Origin: Blastococcus mobilis | GTDB lineage: Bacteria; Actinomycetota; Actinomycetes; Mycobacteriales; Geodermatophilaceae | NCBI RefSeq assembly: GCF_900188025.1 | Contig: NZ_FZNO01000026.1 | Location: forward strand, 1-60,606 | Direction of reading: 5' to 3' | Length of the DNA stretch: 60,606 bases | Shown here: in pieces, positions 1 through 8,186 of the stretch | Numbering within the stretch: position 1 is the stretch's first letter | Layout: each line of letters starts with the position of its first letter | The notes under the pieces: model-generated | Seen by the model: the letters and a program-made list of their open reading frames with translations, nothing else | Told to the model about the DNA's origin: nothing | Database searches by the model: none | Translations under genes and position numbers: made by a program

Positions 1-11
1 CTTCTTGGTCG

Positions 12-599
12 TTGATCCCTCTACCGGAGACCTCGCCTTCTTTCGGCACCGACACGCCAGCCACGGCCCGCGAGCGACTTCTCAAACAGGGCCTAAGGTG
101 CACAGCCACGGGGTGGGCATTTGACCCGTGGCGATGGGGGACTGCTGTGGCGCGGCCACTACTGCGCGGCGATCGTCTCCTCGCCGCCCGGAAGGCCGCC
201 GGCATGACCCCAGAAGACCTCGCCCTGGCGCTGGATCTATCGGGCCCGAGACGGATCAGGGTATGGGAGGCGGGCCTCGAACATCCTCGGCCTCGGTTCG
301 TGCCGCGGTTGGCGGCGGTGCTGGGCGTCGGGCCGTTTCATCTGTTGGACGTCGATCCCGACGATCCGCCTTTGGCCGCTCTTCGGGTGGCGGCCGGTCT
401 GGCCACGAACGAGGTGAGTGCTCCTGGCCTGTCCGTGATGACATACGTGCGTCTGGAAGACGGCCGTCCGGGTGCCGATCCCCCTGCCAGGGTCATCACC
501 GCAATCGCCCAGGTGTTCGGCGTGGACGTCGCCCGTGTGGAGGCCGCCATCCGTCGCTCGCGTAGCGATCATGCCGCGCTGACATCTTCCAGCGGCTGA
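12..599 (+). CDS. XRE-type helix-turn-helix regulator with two HTH-like halves
   Basis: Probable DNA-binding repressor. The middle of the protein (from about residue 50) has a Cro/CI-like helix-turn-helix: an 'RLLAARKAAGMTPEDLALAL' stretch followed by a segment ending in a WE(A)G signature and 'P.P..VPRLAAVLGV'. A second, weaker copy of the pattern follows ('LAALRVAAGL...TYVRLEDGRP...RVITAIAQVFGVD'), so this may be a duplicated HTH. The start is uncertain: TTG at 12 is the first start in the frame, but the gene may begin before the window or at the GTG at 147, which would remove an unremarkable leader. It lies 231 bases upstream of the Tad/T4SS block on the same strand, so it could regulate that block; that is inference. 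The gap 600-830 shows no convincing gene. Confidence 0.6.
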   Translation: MIPLPETSPSFGTDTPATARERLLKQGLRCTATGWAFDPWRWGTAVARPLLRGDRLLAARKAAGMTPEDLALALDLSGPRRIRVWEAGLEHPRPRFVPRLAAVLGVGPFHLLDVDPDDPPLAALRVAAGLATNEVSAPGLSVMTYVRLEDGRPGADPPARVITAIAQVFGVDVARVEAAIRRSRSDHAALTSSSG

Positions 600-830
600 G
601 CAGGGGAGTTGGGTTAAGCAGGAGAAATCCTGGAGGAAGTCCTTGCGCCCACGGGCTCCCGCGGTGGTAATTTCCCGCCACCCTTTGCCGGGGGAGGTAC
701 CCGTGGTCCGCACTCCAGCGTCGTGCATGGTGTCGGCTGCTGTGCCGACGAGCGCCACGGAACGGGGGTCCAACCTCCACCAGGGGGACGGATCTGACTG
801 CTTGGTCCAGGCACCAGGGATCCCGTCACG

Positions 831-1418
831 ATGATCACGCGGCGGACGGGCGGCGCTCTTCTCTGCGTGCTGCTGCCGCTTGCCGCGTGTACGGAGGATG
901 CAAGCTCCCGCGAGCAGCGCCCGCCGGCTGCGGTGACGTCGTCGGCGACGACGCCGTCCGCAACGACCGCGGCGCCCACCCTGGAAGAGTCGGCGTCCCG
1001 GAGCGCGACTGCGGTACTGGAAGAGATGCTGCGCGTGACAGACGCAGCTAAGAAGGCCCCAGCCGCCAAGGACTGGGAGCCAGAGATCCGGCGATACGCG
1101 GGTGACCCGGCTGCTTTCCTCGCAGTCACGTCCGTGCGGGACTACGCCACGCTTGGCCTTCGCCAGGAGGGCGACACGGCGGTGGAGCTGGACGTCACCG
1201 CCGTCGAACTTGAGGCCTCAGAGGGGCCGACGGTGCGCATCACCGGTTGCTACGACGCCGCCAGCACGCGCGTGGTGAAGGTGGAGACCGGTGAGGTCGT
1301 GCCGCCCGGAACCCCGCCCCGCTACGTCTGGGACATCACCGTGACGCAGTACGAGGCTGAGCCGAACTCGCCGTGGCTGGTCAGCGTGCTCGACCCCCTG
1401 ACGACGCGGCCATGTTGA
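831..1418 (+). CDS. Secreted lipoprotein, first gene of the Tad/T4SS block
   Basis: A lipoprotein of 195 residues and unknown function. The N-terminus has two arginines, a hydrophobic stretch and a lipobox (L-A-A-C, Cys about residue 20), followed by a Ser/Thr/Ala-rich linker to about residue 60, typical of actinobacterial lipoproteins tethered outside the membrane. The globular part (from about 'AVLEEMLRVTDAAKK') reads 'Y..LGLRQEGDTAVELDVTAV...V.ITGCYDAS..RVV' and ends in a conserved-looking 'VTQYE.E.NSPWLVS', which suggests a small NTF2/cystatin-like fold of the kind seen beside actinobacterial conjugation genes; the fold is inference. Its end overlaps the next gene by 7 bases, so it is probably translationally coupled to the downstream cluster. 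Confidence 0.7.
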   Translation: MITRRTGGALLCVLLPLAACTEDASSREQRPPAAVTSSATTPSATTAAPTLEESASRSATAVLEEMLRVTDAAKKAPAAKDWEPEIRRYAGDPAAFLAVTSVRDYATLGLRQEGDTAVELDVTAVELEASEGPTVRITGCYDAASTRVVKVETGEVVPPGTPPRYVWDITVTQYEAEPNSPWLVSVLDPLTTRPC

Positions 1419-2320
1419 GGCTCGTGCGCCTGGCCCTGCTGACGGTTCCGGTGTTCCTCGTTGCCAGCGTGTTGAGTGTCGCCAGAGCAGATCCTCCGGT
1501 GGAGTGCGCCAAGAGGGATGCACAGACCGGTATCTGTCTGGTGGCGGCGTCCTCTCCGGGTCAGGCCGGCGGTGAGCATCCGGGCGGTAGCGGCATCGAC
1601 ACGGCCGCTGGACACGAGAGCGGTGGAGCCCGCGTCTCGTCCGAGCCGTGTACCTACCAGGTGGCCGAGCCGCAGCCGCCACCCACCAGCGTGGTGTGGG
1701 CGGGCTTTACGCCGGACGACGGCGTGATGTATCTGAGGGTCTGTCCCCGCGTGGGTGGCCCTGGCATCGAAACGATGTATCACTTCGTGCCGAACGGCGG
1801 CGCCCCGCCTGCTGGTCCGCCTGTCGATCCGCGGGTCCTGGCAGAGCAGGTGATCGCGTCGATGGTCATGGGGGCGCCAGGGATCCGGCTGGCTCCGCCG
1901 CCGGGCTCCACCAGCGGGCTGGTCGGTCTGCCGGTGTGGATGTGGACCGAGCGGGGGGAGCAGCTCCTCGGCCCGATCCGACAGTCGGTGTCGGCCGGTG
2001 GTGTCACGGTCGCGGCGGTGGGCCAGGTGAGCCGGATCGTCTGGGACATGGGGGATGGCACCACGGTGGTCTGTGGCGCCGGGACGCCGTATCCGCCCGG
2101 TGTGGACGGGGAGTCGCCGGACTGCGGCCACGTCTATGCGCGCGCGTCGAGCCGCCACGTTGCCGGTGGCGGCCCCTGGCCGATCACCGCGACGAGCACG
2201 TGGACGATCACCTGGTCCGGTGGCGGCCTGTCGGGCACCGAGACGCTGGAGCTGTCGTCATCGGCGGAGCTGTTCGTCGGTGAGCTGCACGTCCTCAACC
2301 AGGCCGGCGGTAGCGGATGA
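1412..2320 (+). CDS. Secreted PKD-like protein of unknown function in the Tad/T4SS block
   Basis: I chose the ATG at 1412 because it gives a clean signal peptide (hydrophobic core 'LALLTVPVFLVASVLS', then A-R-A-D) and overlaps the preceding lipoprotein by 7 bases; an earlier in-frame start exists at 1373. The mature protein has a Ser/Gly-rich N-terminal part with two cysteines, a middle part ('WAGFTPDDGVMYLRVC') and a C-terminal part with 'WDMGDGT' followed by 'DCGHVYAR' and alternating strand residues ending 'TSTWTITWSGG'. GDG plus H.Y plus W-rich strands is the pattern of PKD-type beta-sandwich domains. Homologues next to SAF and CpaF genes in actinobacteria carry no assigned role. It may be an exported pilus-associated or surface factor; that is inference from context. 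It ends in an ATGA overlap with the SAF-domain gene. Confidence 0.7.
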   Translation: MLRLVRLALLTVPVFLVASVLSVARADPPVECAKRDAQTGICLVAASSPGQAGGEHPGGSGIDTAAGHESGGARVSSEPCTYQVAEPQPPPTSVVWAGFTPDDGVMYLRVCPRVGGPGIETMYHFVPNGGAPPAGPPVDPRVLAEQVIASMVMGAPGIRLAPPPGSTSGLVGLPVWMWTERGEQLLGPIRQSVSAGGVTVAAVGQVSRIVWDMGDGTTVVCGAGTPYPPGVDGESPDCGHVYARASSRHVAGGGPWPITATSTWTITWSGGGLSGTETLELSSSAELFVGELHVLNQAGGSG

Positions 2321-3006
2321 CGCGCACGCAGCCTCCGAGCACTAGCACGCCGGCTCCTACGGCGGCGGCCAACGGGTTGCCCCGGGCGCCGGCGCTGCCG
2401 CCGCCGCGCCGCCGCCGTCGTCCGGCGCTGCTGGCGCTGGCGGTCGCCATGGTGGTACTCGGTGCGCTGGGTGCCGCCTACCTGGCCACCGCGCTTGGGC
2501 AGACGTCTCCGGTGATCGCGGTCGCGCGGGAGGTGCCCTGGGGGCAGCAGATCACCGCCGCCGACCTGGTGGAGGCGCGGGTGTCCGCCGATCCGGCGCT
2601 GCAACCCATCCCGTACGCCGAACGGAATCAGGTGGTCGGCATGGTCGCCGGGACCACCCTGACGCCGGGATCGCTGCTGACTCGTGAAGCCCTGACCGAC
2701 CAGCCGCTTCCGCCTCCCGGTCAGCAGCTGGTCGGCGTCGGCGTGTCGGCGGTGCAGCTGCCGGCGACGCCGCTGCGGCCCGGCGATGACGTGCTGCTGG
2801 TCCCGGTGGCCGGCGGCGGCGACGCGGGGGAGTCGGCGGCATCGGGAACGCCCCGCACCGTGGAAGCGACGGTGGTGCAGGCCGGGTCGCCGGGCACCGA
2901 CGGACTGCGGGTGGTCGACGTGCTCGTCGACGCCGCCGATGGGCCGGACGTCGCGGCCCGCGCCGCTGCCGGCCTGATCGCCATCGTCGTGGTGGCCGGC
3001 GAGTAG
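2317..3006 (+). CDS. SAF-domain protein, CpaB/RcpC-like pilus assembly factor
   Basis: CpaB/RcpC proteins are periplasmic or membrane-anchored assembly factors of Tad pili. This 229-residue protein has a Pro/Ala/Arg-rich cytoplasmic leader, one membrane helix at about residues 35-58 ('LLALAVAMVVLGALGAAYLA') and then an SAF domain ('AREVPWGQQITAADLVEARV.....PIPYAERNQVVGMVA...L.PGSLLT'), the hallmark of CpaB and antifreeze-like folds. The C-terminal half ('VGVGVSAVQLPATPLRPGDDVLLVPV') matches the second RcpC module. Starts inside the preceding gene (ATGA) and is followed after 15 bases by the CpaE-like gene. In Gram-positive hosts there is no outer-membrane secretin, so its job is probably to organise the pilus at the cell wall; inference. 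Confidence 0.85.
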   Translation: MTRTQPPSTSTPAPTAAANGLPRAPALPPPRRRRRPALLALAVAMVVLGALGAAYLATALGQTSPVIAVAREVPWGQQITAADLVEARVSADPALQPIPYAERNQVVGMVAGTTLTPGSLLTREALTDQPLPPPGQQLVGVGVSAVQLPATPLRPGDDVLLVPVAGGGDAGESAASGTPRTVEATVVQAGSPGTDGLRVVDVLVDAADGPDVAARAAAGLIAIVVVAGE

Positions 3007-3021
3007 GCGAGGGCGGCCGCC

Positions 3022-3837
3022 GTGTTGATCGCGCTGTGCTCGGCCAAGGGCGCCCCCGGCGTGACGACCAGCGGGCTGGCGCTGGCGCTGTCCTGGCCGC
3101 GTGGCGTGGTGCTGGCCGAGCTGGATCCGGCGGGTGGCGACGTGCTGGCCGGCTACGGGCGAGCGCAGCTGACCGTGGGCGGGCTGGCGGAGCTGGAGCT
3201 GGTGGCGCGGCGCGGCGGGCTGGCCGGGCAGCTGGACGCTCATCTCGTGCAGCTGGACACCGCCGGCCGGGCGCGGCTGTTGCCCGGCCTGGCCGATCCG
3301 GCCACCGCTCGGCATGTGGACTGGGAGCGGCTGGCCACCGCGCTGGCGTCGGTGGAGGACGGCGCCGTCGATGTGGTGGCGGACTGCGGGCGGCTGCGGG
3401 TCGAGCACTTCCCGGCCGCCGTGGTCCGTCGGGCTGCCGCGGTGGTGATGGTGACCGGTTCGACGCTGCGGGCGGTGCGCGCGGCGGCGCAGGCGGTCAC
3501 CGAACTCCGCAACGAAGGGAACGGGCCGGCCCCGCCGGCGGGAGGGCTGGCGGCGCTCGTCGTGGGGCCGGGGGAGCCGTACGGCGAGCGGGAGATCGGC
3601 GAGGCGCTGGGTGTTCCGGTTGTCGGCGTGCTGCCGCGCGATGCCAGGGCGGCGGCGGTGCTCAGCGACGGCGCACCGGCCGGCCGGCTGTTCAGCCAGT
3701 CGGCCCTGCTGCGGGCCGCCCGCTCCGCGGCGGCCCGGCTGGTCGGGTTCGCCGCAGCGCAGGAGGCCCGGCTGACCCCACCCCCGACGACCCCGGCTGC
3801 GCCGGCGGCGACCGTCGGAGGCGGCCGTGGTCGCTGA
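3022..3837 (+). CDS. CpaE/TadZ-like degenerate MinD/ParA-type protein
   Basis: TadZ/CpaE proteins are atypical MinD-family proteins that place the Tad machine at a cell site. The N-terminus carries a ParA-like P-loop (residues 9-17, KGAPGVTTS): the signature lysine is kept but the second lysine of the usual GK[ST] is a valine, so ATP hydrolysis is doubtful, as in many TadZ proteins. Later motifs are also MinD-like: 'VVLAELDPAGGDVLAGYG' (Asp-rich strand), 'VVADCGRL' (Walker B region) and 'LVVGPGEPYGEREIGEALGVPVVGVLPRD' (A-loop). The start is a GTG preceded by a purine-rich stretch. It overlaps the CpaF gene by 11 bases. A second, more diverged protein of this class is encoded at 13072-14064. 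Confidence 0.85.
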   Translation: MLIALCSAKGAPGVTTSGLALALSWPRGVVLAELDPAGGDVLAGYGRAQLTVGGLAELELVARRGGLAGQLDAHLVQLDTAGRARLLPGLADPATARHVDWERLATALASVEDGAVDVVADCGRLRVEHFPAAVVRRAAAVVMVTGSTLRAVRAAAQAVTELRNEGNGPAPPAGGLAALVVGPGEPYGEREIGEALGVPVVGVLPRDARAAAVLSDGAPAGRLFSQSALLRAARSAAARLVGFAAAQEARLTPPPTTPAAPAATVGGGRGR

Positions 3838-5245
3838 GCCCATGACCGACCGGACGGCCGGGGGCAGGTTCCGGGGAGTGGACGCGCCGCCGGCCCCGGT
3901 GGACTGGGCGCTGGTGCGCCGGCTGCACGAGGCGACGGCGACGGCGCTGGCCGAGGAGCTCAAGCGCCGCCCGGCGCTGAGCGCCGTGGCGCAGCAGGAG
4001 CTGGCCCGCACCCGCATCCAGGACGGGATCGACGAGCTGGTGCGGGAGCGGATGCGCGCCGGGCAGGCGGTGCCGTCGGCGGCCGACGAACTGGCGATCG
4101 CCGAGGCGGTGTTCGCGGCTCAGTTCGGCCTGGGCCGGCTGCAGCCCTATGTGGACGACCCGCAGGTGGAGAACATCGAGGCGCACGGGCACGACAACGT
4201 GTGGGTGGGCTACGCCGACGGGCGCGACGTCCGGGTCGGCCCGGTCGCCGACTCCGACGAGGACCTGGTGCGCCAGCTGCAGCACATCGCCGCCCGGCTG
4301 GGCCGCGCCGAGCGGACGCTGACCACAGCCAGCCCGCTGCTGACCATGCGGCTGCCCGACGGGTTGCGGCTGGCGGCGGTGATCGAGACCGTGCCGCGCC
4401 CGCAGCTCGTGATCCGCCGGCACCGGATCCGCGACGTCGACCTCGACGACCTGGTCGGGCTGCGGGCGATCGACCGGCCGCCGGCGGAGTTTCTGCGGGC
4501 CGCGGTGCGGGCGCGCAAGAACATCGTGGTCACCGGCGGGCAGGGCGCCGGCAAGACCCTGCTGCTGCGGGCGCTGGCCAACGAGCTGCCGGTGAGTGAG
4601 AACCTGGCCACGATCGAGAAGCACTTCGAGCTGCTGCTGCACGAGCTGCCCGACCGGCATCCGCGGGTGGTGCCGTTCGAGGCCCGGGAGGGCACCGGTG
4701 AGCGTGGCCCGGACGGCCGCCGCCTGGGCGAGGTGACGCTGACCGAGCTGGTGGAGCAGGCGCTGGTGATGAACGTCAGCCGGGTGTGGCTGGGGGAGGT
4801 GCGCGGCGAGGAGGCCTGGCCGCTGATCGAGGTGATGGAGGCCGGGGAGGGCGGCTCGTGCTGCACGCTGCACGCCCGCTCGGCCCACCATGCCGTCGAG
4901 CGGCTGGCCAACCTGTGCATGCGCGGCCGCGCCGCGGTCACGCCGGAGCACGCCTACCGGTCGTGCGCGTCTGCGATCGACCTGATCGTGCACATCACCA
5001 CCGTGGACGAGCGGTGGATCGGGGGCGAGCGGCACCGGTTCGTCAGCCAGGTCGTCGAGTGCAACGGCATCGGGGAGGGCGGGCGCCCGGCGGTCACCGA
5101 CGTCTTCGCCCCTGGGCCCGACGGGCGGGCGGTGCCCGAGCACGACCCGGTGGACCTGGCCGACTATCTGCGGGTCGGCTTCGATCCCGATTGGCTGCGG
5201 TCCGGCCACGGGCGCTGGGCCGGCGCGGCCGGAGGCCGGCGATGA
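3827..5245 (+). CDS. CpaF/TadA/VirB11-family secretion ATPase
   Basis: Hexameric cytoplasmic ATPase that powers Tad pilus assembly and, being of the VirB11 superfamily, is the only VirB11-type ATPase in this block, so it may serve the conjugation machinery too (inference). The N-terminal domain (to about 200) has 'GRLQPYVDDPQVENIEAHGHDNVWV', typical of CpaF. Walker A is GGQGAGKT at residues 237-244; the Asp box, 'VSRVWLGEVRGEEAWPLIEVMEAGE' (Walker B equivalent, about 320-345) and the His box 'CCTLHARSA' follow, all intact. Length (472) is normal for CpaF. Start could be GTG 3827 (overlap with the CpaE-like gene) or ATG 3842, five codons later. Its stop overlaps the TadB start. Confidence 0.93.
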   Translation: MVAEPMTDRTAGGRFRGVDAPPAPVDWALVRRLHEATATALAEELKRRPALSAVAQQELARTRIQDGIDELVRERMRAGQAVPSAADELAIAEAVFAAQFGLGRLQPYVDDPQVENIEAHGHDNVWVGYADGRDVRVGPVADSDEDLVRQLQHIAARLGRAERTLTTASPLLTMRLPDGLRLAAVIETVPRPQLVIRRHRIRDVDLDDLVGLRAIDRPPAEFLRAAVRARKNIVVTGGQGAGKTLLLRALANELPVSENLATIEKHFELLLHELPDRHPRVVPFEAREGTGERGPDGRRLGEVTLTELVEQALVMNVSRVWLGEVRGEEAWPLIEVMEAGEGGSCCTLHARSAHHAVERLANLCMRGRAAVTPEHAYRSCASAIDLIVHITTVDERWIGGERHRFVSQVVECNGIGEGGRPAVTDVFAPGPDGRAVPEHDPVDLADYLRVGFDPDWLRSGHGRWAGAAGGRR

Positions 5246-6153
5246 GCGGCACCGTGCTGCTGGTCGGGGCCTGCGGGGCGCTGGTGGTGGGCGGCCTGCT
5301 GGTGGCCGCCCACGCGCTCACCGCCCCGGAACCGCCGGCTCGGCCGCGGCGCCGTCAGCCGCGTCCGACGGCGCAGGCCGGCCGCCCGGCGGTGCGGCGG
5401 CAGCGGGCGCTGTGGCTGGCCGCCGCCGTCGGGGCGGCGGTGGTGTGGCTCGCCTCGGGCTGGCCGGTCGGTGGCGTGCTGGCCGGGCTGGCGGTGATCG
5501 GTGTGCCGTGGCTGCTGGCGCAGTTCTCCGATGGCAACGCCGCGGTGGAGCGGCTGGAGGCGCTGCAGGAGTGGGTGCGCCGCGCCTCCGACGTGCTGGC
5601 CGCGGGCGGCGGGTTGGAGCAGACGCTGATCCGCTCGGCCCGCACCGCGCCCGAGCCGATCGCGGCGGAGGTGGCGGCGCTGGCGGCGCGGCTGCAGGCC
5701 CGGTGGCCGACGTCCCGGGCGCTGCTGGCCTTCGCCGACGACCTCGACGACGCCGCCGGGGACCTGGTCGTCGCCGCGCTGCTGCTGGGTGCGGAGCTGC
5801 GCGGGCCGGGGCTGGCGCGGGTGCTGACCGAGCTGGCGGGAAGCCTCACCGAGGAGGTCACCATGCGCCGCAAGGTGGAGGCCGACCGCGCCAAGCCCCG
5901 CGCCAACGCCCGCTGGCTGCTGCTGATCACCGTCGCCGCGTCCGGGCTGGCCGCGCTCAACGGCGACTACCTGGCTCCCTACGGCACGGGGGTCGGGCAA
6001 CTGGTGCTGGCGGCTATCGCCGGGCTGATCGTCGCCTGCCTGCTGTGGATGCGCCGGCTCACCGCACCTGCGCCGTTGCCCCGCTTCCTGGTCGATCCCG
6101 ACCGCAGCCGGCGGGCTACCGGTCTCGAGCCGACCGAGGTGCCGGTCCGGTGA
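5242..6153 (+). CDS. TadB-like inner-membrane platform protein (type II/IVb pilus, GspF family)
   Basis: TadB and TadC are the polytopic platform proteins on which the CpaF ATPase acts. The ATG at 5242 overlaps the cpaF stop codon (ATGA) and gives an N-terminal membrane segment at once ('VLLVGACGALVVGGLLVAAHAL'); the longer open frame that runs back to 4786 lies inside the cpaF gene and is not real. Helices are visible at about residues 3-25, 53-70 and 74-90, with two close together near the C-terminus ('WLLLITVAASGLAALNG' and 'LVLAAIAGLIVACLLWM'). The cytoplasmic central part contains 'LEALQEWVRRASDVLAAGGGLEQTL', a good match to the TadB/GspF core. 303 residues, usual for actinobacterial TadB. 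Confidence 0.85.
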   Translation: MSGTVLLVGACGALVVGGLLVAAHALTAPEPPARPRRRQPRPTAQAGRPAVRRQRALWLAAAVGAAVVWLASGWPVGGVLAGLAVIGVPWLLAQFSDGNAAVERLEALQEWVRRASDVLAAGGGLEQTLIRSARTAPEPIAAEVAALAARLQARWPTSRALLAFADDLDDAAGDLVVAALLLGAELRGPGLARVLTELAGSLTEEVTMRRKVEADRAKPRANARWLLLITVAASGLAALNGDYLAPYGTGVGQLVLAAIAGLIVACLLWMRRLTAPAPLPRFLVDPDRSRRATGLEPTEVPVR

Positions 6154-7064
6154 GCGGCACCCAGGCGTTGCTGATCGGCTCCGGCGCGCTCGTCGGACTC
6201 GGCGCGTTCCTGCTGCTGCGTGCCGTCCTGGTGATCGAACAGTCGCAGTTGGCCGATGCGCTGGCGCGCCTCGACGGGCGCGCGCCCCCGGTCCCGGTCG
6301 GGCCGATGCCGGAGGGAGGCGACTGGTGGGCGCGGGCAACCGGCTGCGCCGGAAGGTGGGCCGCGGCCCGGCTGCCCGCCGGCGCGTTGCGGGCGCCGTC
6401 CCAGGCGCTGGCGTTGATCGGGTGGACGCCGGAGGGTTATGCCGCCCGCAAGGTCGGCCTGGCCGCCTTCGGCGCGGTGTTCGTTCCGCTGCTGACCGCC
6501 GTGCTCGGCGTGACCGGCGTCCGGCTGCCGGTGGTGGTGTCGGTGGCCGGGTCGCTGGCGCTGGCCGGCGTGCTGTTCCTCGTCGTCGACCTCGTCGTGC
6601 GCGACCAGGCCGCCGAGGCCCGCGGGCAGATGCGCCGGGCGCTGTGCTCCTATCTGGACCTGATCAGCCTGCGCCGCGACGCCAGCGAGGGCCCAACCAT
6701 CGCCCTGGAGCGGGCCGCCGCACTCGGGAACGGGTGGGTGTTCCGGCGGATCACCGACGCGCTGGTCGCCGCCCGGCTGGCCGGCGACCCGCCGTGGGAC
6801 GGGCTGCGCCGGCTGGCCGCCGACACCGGCGTTGGCGAGCTGGCCGACGTCGCCGACATCGCCGCGGTCGCCGCCGTCGAGGGCGCGTCCATCGCCCCGA
6901 CGCTGCGGGCCCGGGCCCAGTCGCTGCGGGTGCAGCTGCTGGCCGAGGAGGAGGCGGCGGCCAACACCACCAGCGAGAAGCTCACCGCCCCCGTCGCGCT
7001 GCTGTCGATCGCCTTTCTGCTGCTGTTCCTCTATCCCGCCCTGGCCCGCCTGATGGCCACCTGA
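6150..7064 (+). CDS. TadC-like inner-membrane platform protein
   Basis: Second GspF-family platform protein. GTG 6150 overlaps the TadB stop. The N-terminal helix ('ALLIGSGALVGLGAFLLLRAVLVI') is followed by an Arg-rich amphipathic region, a helix pair at about residues 105-150, and a C-terminal helix ('LLSIAFLLLFLYPALARLM'). The cytoplasmic segment has 'QMRRALCSYLDLISLRRDAS' and 'LADVADIAAVAAVEGASIAPTLRARAQSLR....EEEAAANTTSEKLTAPV', which is the classic TadC C-terminal motif (E-A-A-A-N...S.KL..P). 304 residues. It is followed by a 30-base gap holding a purine-rich ribosome site for the pilin gene. Confidence 0.87.
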   Translation: MSGTQALLIGSGALVGLGAFLLLRAVLVIEQSQLADALARLDGRAPPVPVGPMPEGGDWWARATGCAGRWAAARLPAGALRAPSQALALIGWTPEGYAARKVGLAAFGAVFVPLLTAVLGVTGVRLPVVVSVAGSLALAGVLFLVVDLVVRDQAAEARGQMRRALCSYLDLISLRRDASEGPTIALERAAALGNGWVFRRITDALVAARLAGDPPWDGLRRLAADTGVGELADVADIAAVAAVEGASIAPTLRARAQSLRVQLLAEEEAAANTTSEKLTAPVALLSIAFLLLFLYPALARLMAT

Positions 7065-7094
7065 CCCTGCGACCCCGACCCGAGAGGAACCCCG

Positions 7095-7292
7095 ATGACG
7101 CCGCTGCTCACCCTCCTGACCATCGTCGGCGCGCAGCTGCGTGACCGGCTGCGCGCGCTGCGGGCGCAGCCGGAGCGGGGCTCGCTGTCGGTCGAGCAGG
7201 TGATCATCACCGTGGCGCTGGTCGGCATCGCCGTCGCCCTGGTGGCGGTGATCGCCGACGCGGTCACCTCCCGGTCGGCCCAGATCCAGTAG
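7095..7292 (+). CDS. Flp/TadE-type small pilin
   Basis: A 65-residue protein with a short basic leader, a prepilin-like cleavage pattern (G followed by S-L-S-V-E, placing Glu at +5) and one hydrophobic helix ('VIITVALVGIAVALVAVIAD'). This architecture is that of Flp-type type IVb pilins, whose processed form polymerises into the pilus fibre. The position right after tadC and before two TadE-like genes fits. Known Flp pilins usually have a Glu-Tyr pair at the start of the mature chain; here the residue after Glu is Gln, so cleavage by a TadV-type peptidase is predicted rather than proved. No prepilin peptidase gene is seen in the window. Preceded by a GAGAGGA ribosome site. Confidence 0.75.
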   Translation: MTPLLTLLTIVGAQLRDRLRALRAQPERGSLSVEQVIITVALVGIAVALVAVIADAVTSRSAQIQ

Positions 7293-7299
7293 CCGCCCC

Positions 7300-7764
7300 G
7301 TGGCTCGCCCCGCCGGCCCGTGTGGCCCTGAAGCCGTGTCCCGGCCCGGCCGTGCCCCCGGCGGCCGGCCCGGCGGTGCGGCGGCCCGGCGACTGTCCGG
7401 GGATCGCGGCGCGGCGTCGGTGGAGCTGGCGGTCGCCTTCCCCGTGGTGCTGCTGCTGGTGCTGACGCTGATCCAGGCGGCCCTGTGGTTCTACGCCCGC
7501 TCCATTGCGCTCGGGGCCGCCCAGGAGGGCGCCCGCGAGGGTCGGGTGCAGCCGGCCTCGACCGCGCGCGCCCAGGCGGCCGCCGAGGGCTTCCTCGACC
7601 AGACCGCCCGCGACCTGCTCACCCGCCGGGACGTGACCGTGAGCGGCTCCCCGACCAGCATCGCGGTGACCGTGACCGGCACCTCGCTCAGCCTCGTCCC
7701 CGGCCTGTCCGGGTGGTCGGTCACCCAGACCGCCGTCGGCCCCGTCGAACGGCCCACCCCATGA
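7300..7764 (+). CDS. TadE-like pseudopilin
   Basis: TadE proteins are minor pilins needed for Flp pilus biogenesis. After a basic, Gly/Arg-rich leader of about 40 residues comes a prepilin-like site (RG followed by A-A-S-V-E) and a long hydrophobic helix ('AVAFPVVLLLVLTLIQAALWFYA'), then the TadE signature 'A..AAQEGAREGR' in which the helix runs into an Ala/Gln-rich segment. The rest is a small soluble domain ('VTVSGSPTSIAVTVTGTSLSLVPG'). GTG start at 7300, eight bases after the Flp-like gene; its stop overlaps the next gene (ATGA). 154 residues, normal for TadE. Confidence 0.82.
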   Translation: MARPAGPCGPEAVSRPGRAPGGRPGGAAARRLSGDRGAASVELAVAFPVVLLLVLTLIQAALWFYARSIALGAAQEGAREGRVQPASTARAQAAAEGFLDQTARDLLTRRDVTVSGSPTSIAVTVTGTSLSLVPGLSGWSVTQTAVGPVERPTP

Positions 7765-8186
7765 AAGCCGAGGCAAGGGAGCGGGGGTCGGTGTCGGTCG
7801 AGCTGGCGCTGCTGGCCCCGGCGCTGCTCGTGCTGCTGTCCTTCGCCGTCGTCACGGGTCGCTCCCAAGTGGCCGAGAATGCCGTCGAGGAAGCCGCCCG
7901 GGCCGCCGCCCGGGAGGCCTCCCTCGCCCGTGACGCCGCCACCGCCGCCGCCCTGGCCGGCGCTCAGGCGGAGCGAACCCTGGCAGCCCAGGACCTGCGC
8001 TGCGAGCGCACCACCGTCGACGTCGACACCGCCGGCTTCAAGGCCCCGCCCGGCCGGCCCGGCGACGTCACCGTGTCGATCACCTGCGTGGTCGGCATGG
8101 CCGACCTGCTGGCCCCCGGCCTGCCCGGATCGGTCACCGTCGAGGCGTCCTTCGCCAGCCCCGTCGACGCCTACCGCGAACGATGA
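7761..8186 (+). CDS. Second TadE/TadF-like pseudopilin
   Basis: Same architecture as the gene before it: short charged leader, RGSVSVE prepilin-like site (Gly then Glu at +5), hydrophobic helix 'LALLAPALLVLLSFAVV', and the A-rich stretch 'AENAVEEAARAAAREASLAR' expected of TadE/TadF. The C-terminal domain contains two cysteines ('DLRCERTTVDVDT' and 'VSITCVVGMADLL') that may form a disulfide outside the cell. ATG 7761 overlaps the previous stop, so the longer frame back to 7485 is a shadow. 141 residues. It presumably acts with the neighbouring TadE and TadG-like proteins as a tip or initiation complex; inference from the family. Confidence 0.82.
   Translation: MKAEARERGSVSVELALLAPALLVLLSFAVVTGRSQVAENAVEEAARAAAREASLARDAATAAALAGAQAERTLAAQDLRCERTTVDVDTAGFKAPPGRPGDVTVSITCVVGMADLLAPGLPGSVTVEASFASPVDAYRER

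Noticed and set aside
2134-4017. Long minus-strand open frame of 627 codons opposite the CpaB and CpaE-like genes.
   Set aside because: Arg/Gln/His-rich, no domain, opposite clearly coding genes; a shadow of high GC3 coding on the plus strand. The same applies to long frames at 3692-5209, 8818-10521, 18325-19968 and 19845-21245.
4786-5241. Extension of the TadB frame back into cpaF (a possible fusion).
   Set aside because: The extra residues are Arg/Gly-rich shadow sequence; the ATG at 5242 with ATGA overlap is the natural start.
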